This document shows positions 55,729 through 64,000 of a DNA stretch of 64,000 nt, piece by piece. The position numbers were made by a program, and so were the translations under genes. Source of the stretch: Aquarana catesbeiana. Taxonomy: Eukaryota > Chordata > Amphibia > Anura > Ranidae. Position 1 is the first letter of the stretch, and every line of letters begins with the position of its first letter. The stretch is taken from the NCBI RefSeq assembly GCF_042186555.1, contig NC_133324.1, forward strand, positions 68,127,703-68,191,702. The letters are read 5' to 3'. The notes below the pieces were generated by a model. It was not told the DNA's origin. It saw only the letters and a list, made by a program, of their open reading frames with translations, and did no database searches.

Positions 55729-56761
55729 TAGTGGCGGCTGGTGAAGTTTTAGGATATGAGGGGCCCCAGACCCCCGCCCTTTCTTTTTGACCTCTCCCAC
55801 TTCTCATATGCCCCACCCCTTATACATTCCACCCACTCCATCCCCTGTATTCCACTTGCTTCCACACATAGTATTAGGAGTATACAGCTCAGCATCACCG
55901 GACAGAGTATACAGCTCAGCATCACAGGACAGAGCATACAGCCCCAGAATCATAGGACAGAGTATACAGCCCCAGAATCACAGGACAGAGTATACAGCTC
56001 AGCATCACAGATAGGGTATATAGATCAGCATCACAGATTGGCTATATAGATCAGCATCATAGATATGGTATATAGATCAGCATCACAGATAGGGTATATA
56101 GATCAGCATCACAGATAGTATAAATATATCTAGATCATCATCACATAACATCACTAAACACCCGCCCCCGCTCGCGGGTCTCGCAGCACACTGACAGCAC
56201 CTTCCCCCTCCCGTGCGGGGCTCGCGGCACACTTATAGCAAAAATCCCCCTGGCGCAGGAGGTCCAGCACTTACCGGGCTGTGGTATCCTCTCCTCCTGT
56301 GCCTCCTCCAGGCAGCAGCGGCAGCGGAGGAGTCCGCTCCTCATGCTTCATCCGCTCCTCATGCTTCCTCCGCTCCTCATGCTTCCTCCGCTCTGTTTCT
56401 CTTCCGCCAAAGCGTTGGGCATCCAACAGGATCGCATGGGGCTTTGGCCAATCCGGAAACATGTCTTACATGCCTCCTGATTGGCTAGGAGGCACTGTGG
56501 TGCGAAAATGGCGAAAATTTATTTGCTATGGTCACACAATCAGGCGGGATCAGGGCGCACTCTCTGCGCACCAAGCCCACCCTTTTTTAAAGCCTTTTAG
56601 AGCCAGAGCACCGCCTCCCACCCCCACCATAGGAGTCCATGCGTCTGGCATCCTGAAAGGGGCCAGGCGCATGGATAGGGAGGTGGCAGCAGGGATAGGG
56701 GGGCGGTGGCAGGGGTAGGTGGGGTGGCGCCCCTATGCCCACAATGCATGGGCCGCCACTG
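55729..56761. mobile_element. Non-autonomous hAT element with perfect 8-bp TSD (1033 bp)
   Basis: TCTGGAGA lies at 55721-55728 and 56762-56769. Ends TAGTGGCGGC and inverse CAGTGGCGGC. Contains a minisatellite at 55873-56135 and a GC-rich segment with CTCCTCATGCTTC repeats (about 56325-56385). No transposase. Confidence 0.88.
55873..56135. repeat. TATACAGCTCAGCATCACAG minisatellite
   Basis: About ten units of 26-30 bp inside the hAT element; later units read TATATAGATCAGCATCACAG. Confidence 0.9.
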
Positions 56762-56769
56762 TCTGGAGA

Positions 56770-57755
56770 AATTTGGGGTGGAAAAGGATGTTCTTGCTGA
56801 AGAGTGTCATAGAGAAGTGGATAGAAGCTAACATCTGGACATTGTAAGAAGGATTAATTCCCCACAGATCAAGGTATCTGACTGCTCTAATAGGGTCAAG
56901 AGCCAGATTTAGTAGAGAGAAATCCACTACAATTTTCCTCTTGCATGGTCAAAGATCTGCCTGGCTACAGTAATTACTGGCCAACTGCACTTAAAGTGTC
57001 ATTAAACTCACATCATAAAAAACTATCAATAAATGGTGGATTACATGCTCTTCATACTCACTCGGTCACTATGGGATTCATTTTCTGTATTCTGCAAAAA
57101 AACCTGGTTGATCCTGCTGTTCTCTGTCTCCCCCTTCTGTTCATGTCCTCAATTCAGCGAGGGATTTTGCAGAACAAGGTTGGCAGCTAATGCATGTGCT
57201 CAGTTTTCAGTGTATTTCGACCCTGAGCATTTTCTCCCTATCATATCTGAGCAGCCCATGTGACTATAGAGTCACACATGACAGCCCACTCCCTCCTTCT
57301 CCTCCATGCCCACTAACCAACTAAACAAAATGGGGCCATGATATTACATTTTGATTGATGGAGGCTTCACCTCCCTGTTAATCTAAGACACAGGCTGGAG
57401 GGGCGTGACACAGTCTGTGGCAAAAATCCACCCACACCATGTTATTTCCAACAAATAATAAAGATTTCATTTCAAATGTTTATTTGTATGACAATTTAAA
57501 CCGTTTATTGATATTATTTATTTATTTTTACTCTGTATCCCAAAAATTCTTTTTTTATTTTGAACATAATCAGCAGCAGAGGACTTGAAGCTCCTTCTGT
57601 TACTGTTTCCCTGCAGACAGGCTGGGAAAGAGCTGGGTCACGTGACAGCTGTATATTGATTAGGAAAAAGGTACTTAGATGTTTGTTTTTATTCAAATAA
57701 TTACATTGCCATCATCCACATACAGAAAGAGAATGAATAATGTAGATTAAACAGT
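56770..57755. other. No supported gene
   Basis: TTAAAGTGTCATTAAACTC at about 56992 is the end of another common repeat. TCACGTGACAGCTG lies near 57639. No coding signal. Confidence 0.35.
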
Positions 57756-58003
57756 GGGGGTTATTTACGAAAGGCAAATCCACTTTGCACTGAAAGTGCA
57801 CTTGGAAGTGCAGTCGCTCTAAATCTAAGGGGTAGATCTGAAATGAGGGGAAGCTCTACTGATTTTATCATCCAATCATGTGCAAGCTAAAATGCTGTTT
57901 TTTATTTTCCTTGCATGTCCCCCTCAGATCTATAGCGTCTTTACTGTGCACTTTCAAGTGCACTTGCAGTGCAAAGTGGATTTTCCTTTAGTAAATAACC
58001 CCC
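57756..58003. mobile_element. 248-bp MITE with long TIRs
   Basis: GGGGGTTATTTACGAAAGG and the inverse of its right end share about 45 bp, including CAAATCCACTTTGCACT. It contains an inner dyad (GTGCACTTGGAAGTGCA). It abuts the CR1 tail at 58008. Confidence 0.85.
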
Positions 58004-58007
58004 ATAG

Positions 58008-60620
58008 TTATATAGTAGGTGAGGTTGAAAAAAGACACAAGTCCATCAAGTCCAACCTGTGTGTGTGATTATATGTCAGTTTACATACATTGCATATCAC
58101 TGTATGTTGCAGTCGTTCGGGTGCTTATATAATAGTTTTTTGAAGCTATCGATGCTCCCTGCTGAGACCACCGCCTGTGGAAGGGAATTCCACATTCTTG
58201 ATGCTCTTACAGTAAAGAACCCGCTACGTAGTTTAAGGTTAAACCTCTTTTCTTCTAATTTTAATGAGTGGCCACGTGTCTTATTAAATTCCCTTCAGTG
58301 AAAAAGTTTTATCCTTATTGTGGGGTCACCAGTATGGTATTTGTATATTTAAATCATATCCCCTCTCAAGCATCTCTTCTCCAGAGAGAATAAGTTCAGT
58401 GCTCGCAACCTTTCCTGGAACTGGACAGTATACTCCAGGTGAGGCTGGACCAGAGTCTTGTAGAGTCGGAGAATTTTTCGCTTTATCCCTGGAGTTAATT
58501 CCCTTTTTAATGCCAATATTCTGTTTGCTTTGTTAGCAGCATCTTGGTATTGCATGCCATTTCTGAGCCTATCATCTACTAGGACCCCCAGGTCCTTTTC
58601 CATCCTAGATTCCCCCAGAGGTTCTCCCCCCAGTGTATAGATTGCATTCATATTTTTGCCACCCAAATGCATTATTTTACATTTTCTACATTAAACCTCA
58701 TTTGCCATGTAGTTGTCCACCCCATTAATGTGTTACAAACTTCTTGCAAGGTTTCCACATCCTGCATTGAAGTTATTGCCCTGCTTAGCTTAGCGTCGTC
58801 CGTAGAGATTGAACTGTTTATCCCATCCTTCAGGTCGTTTATGAACAAATTAAATAGGATTGGTCCCAGCACAGAACCCTGGGGGACCCCACTACCCACC
58901 CCTGACCATTCCGAGTACTCCCTATTTATCACCACCCTCTGAACTCCCCCTTGTAGCCAGTTTTCAATCCATGTACTCACCCTATGGTCCATGCCAACGG
59001 ACCTTATTTTGTACAGTAAACGTTTATGGGGAACTGTGTCAAATGCTTTTGCAAAATCCAGATACACCACGTCTACGGGCCTTTCTCTATCTAGATGGCA
59101 ACTCACCTCCTCATAGAGGGTTAATAGATTGGTTTGGCAAGAACGATTCTTCATGAATCCATGCTGATTACTGCTAATGATACCATTTGCATTACTAAAA
59201 TCTTGTATATAGTCCCTTATCATCCCCTCCAAGAGCTCGCATACTATTGATATTAGGCTAACTGGTCTGTAATTCCCAGGGATGTATTTTAGCCCTTTTT
59301 TAAATATTGGTACTACATTGGCTTTTCTTCAATCAGCTGGTACCATTCCAGTCGGTAGATTGTCTGTAAAAGTTAGGAACAATGGTCTGGCAATTACTTG
59401 ACTGAGTTCCCCAAGTACCCTCGGATGCGAGCAAACTGGTCCCAGTGATTTATTAACCGCTTCCCGACCGGCGCACGCCGATGTACGTCGGCAGAATGGC
59501 ACGGCTGGGCAAATGGGCGTACCTGTATCTCCATTTGAATTGCCCGCTGTGCCATTGCGTGCGCGTCGCCGGCGGCGCGTGCGCGCGCCGGCCGGGAGCT
59601 CCGTGAGTCGGGTCGCGGGTCCCACGGACTCGATTGCCGCGGGGATACCCGCGATCGCCTCACGGAGAGGACAAACGGGGAGATGCCGTTGTAAACAGCA
59701 TCTCCCCGTTCTGCCTAGTGACAAGTGTCACTCGATCTCTGCTCCCTGTCATCGGAGCAGAGATCAGTGACGTCACACATACAGCCCATCCCCCTACAGT
59801 TAGTAATCACTCCCTAGGACACACTTAACCCCTCCCCGCCCCCTAGTGGTTAACCCCTTCACTGCCAGTGCCATTTACACAGTAATCAGTGCATTTTTAA
59901 TTGCACTGATCGCTGTATAAATGACAATGGTCCCAAAAATGTGTCAAAAATGTCCGACATGTCCGCCATAACGTCGCAGTCACAATAAAAATCGCTGATC
60001 GCCGCCATTACTAGTAAAAAAAAAAATTATTAATAAAAATGCCATAAAACTATCCCCTATTTAGTAAACGCTATAACGTTTGCGCAAACCAATTATTAAA
60101 CGCTTATTGCGATTTTTTTTTACCAAAAATATGTAGAAGAATACGATCGGCCTAAACTGAGGAAAAAAATGTTTTTTTATATATTTTTGGGGGATATTTA
60201 TTATAGCAAAATGTAAAAAATAATGCGTATTTTTCAAAATTGTCGCTCTTATTTTGTTTATAGCGCAAAAAATAAAAATCGCAGAGGTGATCAAATACCA
60301 CCAAAAGAAAGCTCTATTTGTGGGAAAAAAAGGACATCAATTTTGTTTGGGAGCAACGTCGCACGACCGCGCAATTGTCGGTTAAAGCGACGCAGTGCCG
60401 AATCGCAAAAAACGCTCTGGTCAGGAAGGGGGTAAAATCTTCCGGGGCTGAAGTGGTTAATGTTAAGTTATATAAGTCTATTTCTAATTCTGTCCTCTGT
60501 TAGCCATGAGGGTGCTTCCTGTCATTTTGTCATGAGGACAAACTCTGCAGTTTTGGTTACTTTAATGGATAAATTGTTACTAATGCTACTTTCAAAATAC
60601 CTGTCCTGTTAAATGGTAAA
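58008..60620 (-). pseudogene. CR1-type LINE with RT, split by a TTAA element
   Basis: From 59232 down to 58672 the minus strand gives a 186-codon RT frame (NQHGFMKNRSCQTNLLTLYE, YLDFAKAFDTVPHKRLLYK, GSGVPQGSVLGPILFNLFIN). At the catalytic site SVFADDTKL is reduced to STDDAKL by a 6-nt in-frame loss. Further down the copy lacks about 100 nt between AVQF-like and ERLRALN. The 3' tail ends at about 58008. Upstream RT sequence continues to 59452 and, past the TTAA element, resumes at 60457 to about 60620. Confidence 0.88.
59457..60456 (+). mobile_element. Complete TTAA-flanked element (1000 bp) inside CR1
   Basis: TTAA lies at 59453-59456 and 60457-60460. Begins CCGCTTCCCGACCGG, ends GGGGCTGAAGTGG. 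It contains all family blocks and a perfect 12-bp hairpin (59734-59745/59754-59765). The CR1 sequence reads continuously across (ACATTAATAAATCACTGGGA on the minus strand) if the element and one TTAA are removed. Confidence 0.88.
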
Positions 60621-60657
60621 TAAATGGTTACATGGGTACAGAAAATAATGAAAGTAA

Positions 60658-62158
60658 TAGACACGTGAAATTAGTTTCGGTCCGAATACAAATTTGGACT
60701 AATTTATGGTTATTCGGAGATTCGGCTGTATCGTTGAAATCTGTTAAAATTCATTTTGTTTTTTCGGTTTCTAATGAAGTCCAAATTGCCAAAATGATTA
60801 GGATTCAGATCAGTAGAAAAATTATTGATTTCTGTGTGAATAATAGTTAGTTGTTAAGCAATGGGCCAGGAAGCTGGCCGCCGCGTCCTTCCCCACTGAC
60901 AGCTGAAATGTAAAACAAAACAATGCCAGCAATACAAAAATGTTAAAAAACGGCATAGTCAACTGGACTCCCCACCCCCCCAATCCTTTCCAGGCCCTCC
61001 GGATCTGGTATGGATTTTAAGGGGAACCCCACGCCAAAATAAAAAAAAATTGAAAACTGTTGTGGGGACTCCACTTAAAGTGAAACAATAAAAATGAAAA
61101 AAGAGACTGGGGGGTCCCCTTAGTTTGCCTGCACAAAGTGGCGCATCTGTACAGTGTATAGAGTCGGCTGTGGCAAAAATTACATTTATAAAGAAAAAAA
61201 AAATTAGTCAAATCATATTTAAATTCAGTAGCGGTTGTAATTGCTGGCAACCGGCTATTTAAAAATAAATTTGGGTCTGGTATAGATTTTAAGGGGAACC
61301 CCGTGCCAATTTTTTTTTTAAAAACGGCGTGGGGTCCCTCCAAAATCCATACCAGACCCTTACCCAAGCACGCAGCCTGGCAGGCCAGGAAAGGGGGAGG
61401 GGAAGAGTGAGCGCCCCCCCTCCTAAACCATACCCCCTCCAAAGCACTCACCCCCAATGTTCAGGGCATGTGGCCTGGTATGATTCAGGAAGGGGGATGC
61501 TCACTCATCTCCCCCCTTTCCTGACCTACGTGCTCCGATAAGGGTCTTTTTTTAATTTTGGCATGGGGTTCCCCTTAAAATCCTCTGGGTCTGGCATGGA
61601 CTAGGGGGGACCCCATGCCGTTTTTTTCTTTCTTTCTTTTTTTAAATAGCCGGGTTTCGGAAATTGCAGCATTTAATTTAAATGTGGTTTCAGGAATTTT
61701 TCATTTTTATTGTTTCACTTTAAGCCGTTTTTTTTTTTTTACATTTTTGCATAGGCCAATGGGCCTGGTATGGATTGGGAGGGGGGGGGGGGACACCATT
61801 TTTTAATTATTTTTATATTGCCAGCATTGTTTTGTTTACATTTCAGCTGTCAGTGCGGAAGCCCGCTGACAGCTGATGAGTTATTAGTTAAGGACGCTTT
61901 GCCTGGCTTCCCGACCCGCTGCTTAACAACCAGCTATTCTTCACACAGACTTCAAATTGGTCGATCATTTTTCGACCGATCCGAATTCGAATTGTTCTGA
62001 AAATTTGGAATTCATTCGAAAATTTATAGACAAAACAATATTTAACAAAAACAATACTAAATTTAACAAAAACAAAACGTAACTAAATGAATTTCGAAAC
62101 CAAACTAAACAAATTCCGAAACGGAACAAAACTAATTTTTCCGTTCTGCACATGTCTA
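60658..62158. mobile_element. Non-autonomous hAT-like element (1501 bp)
   Basis: Ends TAGACACGTG and inverse TAGACATGTG. Flanks GAAAGTAA (60650-60657) and GAAACCAA (62159-62166) match at 6 of 8 bases. The interior is partly inverted on itself: TTTTAAGGGGAACCCC (61015, 61290) against GGGGTTCCCCTTAAAA (61565). Shares modules with 17946-18292 and with the left part of the intact hAT. Confidence 0.75.
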
Positions 62159-62166
62159 GAAACCAA

Positions 62167-63034
62167 GCCATTTCACACTTTATAAGACAATGTTATGACA
62201 AAGTGACATTAAAGAGAGTGACCAGAGTTGTTTGATAGGATTCTGGTCTTATAGACACTTTTGGGACCAGATTTCTCCTGGGATTTAGATATTACCCTTA
62301 CCCACTACTGTTCAGGGATAAAAGACGGAGCGCCTGGATGACTGTTGAAAGAGAAATGAGAAGAAAAGGGAAAGTAGAGTACTGACATGATATAAAAAAC
62401 TTCAGTGCTTCTCTTGTGAGCTTTGAGGATAAATTGCTTCACAATGCCTGTAAATACAGAGGTTAGTGATGGCTTGTTTTCAAGTTTTTTTACTACTTGG
62501 TAAAAAAATATGAAAATATTGTCTGTAGTCTGATCACCGTTCTATTATAGAGCCTCTATCTTTTTTTGGGGTCAGTCCCATTTTCCCTGAAGCTGCATTG
62601 TTTTTTTTTTCTTTTTTTTAACTTATCTTCCTCCTTTGCCTTGTATTGTCATCAGCCTAGTTCTTCCCTCTTGAAGAGAATTACATGAGGGCACCCTGTA
62701 TCTTTTTTTGAACCTAAGAACATTTTCAACAAGTTCAGAAAAATACCCTTGATCTGTGTCTTTGTCATTTCTTGTAAGCTGGACAATGTTATCTTCTTCT
62801 GTAAAATATTAATACCCCATGTAATGGCAGACATGTTTGAGGACAAGCCTGGGTGGCATCCATAGTTCCCTCCAGTGGGCAAGTGAGTGTAGCCACAGAG
62901 GGACAGGAAATTTGGTATTTGCAAGATTAGAAGGAAAATGTATATATATATAGGAAAAAGAGAAAATATCCAGTGAGCGGCAGTTGTGTGGAGGAAAATG
63001 CCTTGTTTATGTCAGAGGTCGGAGGAGAATGGGG
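62167..63034. other. No supported gene
   Basis: AT-rich, with (TA)n at 62940-62951. Frames are short and unremarkable. Confidence 0.35.
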
Positions 63035-63822
63035 AGACTGGTTTGAGATGATAGAAAGGCAACAGTAACTCAAATACCGTAACCACTCGTTACAACCAAG
63101 GTATGCAGAATACCATCTCTGAACACACAACACATTGAACCTTGAAGCAGAAGGGCTACAGCAGCGGAAGACCACACCGGGTGCCACTCCTGTCAGCTAA
63201 GAACAGGAAACTGAGGCTACAATTCACACAGGCTCACCAAAATTGGACAATAGAAGATTGGAGAAACATTGCCTGGTCTGATGAGTCTCAATTTTGGCTG
63301 TGATATTCAGATGGCAGGGCCAAGTATCAATGGTTCGGGCTGGTGGTGTAATGATGTGGGGGATATTTTTTTGGCACACTTTGGGCCCCTTAGTACCAAT
63401 TGAGCATTGTTTAAACGCCAAGGCTGAGTATTGTTGCTGACCATGTCCATCCCTTTATGACTACAGTGTCACCATCTTCTGATGGCTCCTTCCAGCAGGA
63501 TAATGCACCATGTCACAAAGCTCCAATCATCTCACCACTGGTTTCTTGAACATGACAATGAGGTCACTGTACTCCAATGGCCTCCACAGCTATAGAGCAC
63601 CTTTGGGATGTAGTGGAATGAGTGATTCGCATCATAGATGTGCAGCCGACAAATCTGCAGCAACTGCGTGATGCTATCATGTCACTATGGACCACAATCT
63701 CCAAAGGAATGCTTCCAACACCTTGTTGAATCTATGCCATGAAGAATTAAGGCTCAGAAATGCAAAAGGGGGTCCAACGCGGTACTAGCAAGGTGTACCT
63801 AATAAAGTGGCCGGTGAGTGTA
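63035..63822 (+). pseudogene. Tc1-type transposon relic, different family
   Basis: Readable pieces include WRNIAWSDESQFWL (first Asp, about 63260-63300), FQQDNAPCHK (63491-63520) and WPPQL.EHLWDVVE (63580-63620). The right end GGTGTACCTAATAAAGTGGC CGGTGAGTG is the typical terminus of a Tc1 family widespread in fish and amphibians, followed by TA. Stops and indels throughout; the left end is not found. Confidence 0.85.
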
Positions 63823-64000
63823 TATTTAAAACAAGCAAAAAAAGGGTAAGTAAAGCAGTCATCACATCTATTGTAAGTACTGGTAAGCTGCAATATACTG
63901 TATTACATTTTTTGGGGGGGTTTAGATCTGCTTTATCTAAACGCAGTTGCAGAGAGATTTACGATAAATGACACACCTTTAGGGACCTTTTTTTGTTCCA
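63823..64000. other. No feature recognised
   Basis: Short flank at the window end. Confidence 0.4.

Noticed and set aside
1..64000. tRNA, 5S rRNA and intact snRNA genes
   Set aside because: I looked for A/B-box and cloverleaf signatures and conserved 5S words and saw none; only the U2 fragments were found. A tRNAscan/Infernal run would be decisive.

Overview
This window looks like nuclear DNA of an anuran, most likely a true frog (Ranidae). The evidence is the dense mix of interspersed repeats typical of that group: TTAA-flanked elements beginning CCACTTGCCGACC, PIF/Harbinger MITEs with ends reading TGCCCCGTACACACGG, hAT elements beginning TAGGGATGAGC, CR1 LINE tails, Tc1 elements, and amphibian repeats carrying GAAACGCGTC. 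I see no intact host gene. The only long clean reading frame is a transposase. One degenerate host-derived coding remnant (dnd1-like) and one U2 snRNA fragment are visible. The species call and repeat-family names come from pattern recognition, not a database search.

Layout. 1-850: Harbinger and other MITE pieces. 2160-8649: a structurally complete hAT transposon with an 8-bp target duplication, an 11-bp TIR, a 1098-codon transposase on the minus strand, a recognisable TATA/CCAAT promoter and two private tandem arrays. 9.1-11.4 kb: decayed Tc1 and a non-autonomous hAT with a perfect 8-bp duplication. 12.0-13.4 kb: a large inverted duplication carrying hammerhead-like motifs. 14.0-14.9 kb: a MITE split by a 615-bp retroelement-like insertion with a hammerhead-like motif. 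15-19.4 kb: nested MITEs and TTAA elements. 20.6-25.6 kb: two CR1 fragments, a TTAA element and a mariner-type MITE. 25.8-30.1 kb: the best hammerhead candidate, a U2 fragment, and minisatellites inside TTAA elements. 30.2-30.5 kb: dnd1-like pseudogene. 31-38 kb: another hammerhead-like locus, roughly 2.5 kb of minisatellites, more TTAA elements and a perfect 28-bp palindrome. 38.3-39.3 kb: AT-rich, repeat-poor DNA that may contain a conserved noncoding element. 41-48 kb: two Tc1 elements, each interrupted by a Harbinger MITE. 48-64 kb: TTAA elements, a DIRS fragment, two further hAT-type elements, a CR1 copy split by a TTAA element, and a Tc1 relic at the end.

The genes do not form a pathway. 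The biology here is transposon succession: insertions into insertions give a relative chronology (Harbinger after Tc1; TTAA element after CR1; SINE after TTAA element; hammerhead retroelement after MITE). The signal I find most worth following is a dispersed set of hammerhead-ribozyme-like motifs at six loci, several associated with inverted duplications or retroposition-type target duplications. This suggests a Penelope/retrozyme-like family. Whether any copy is catalytically active cannot be decided by reading.
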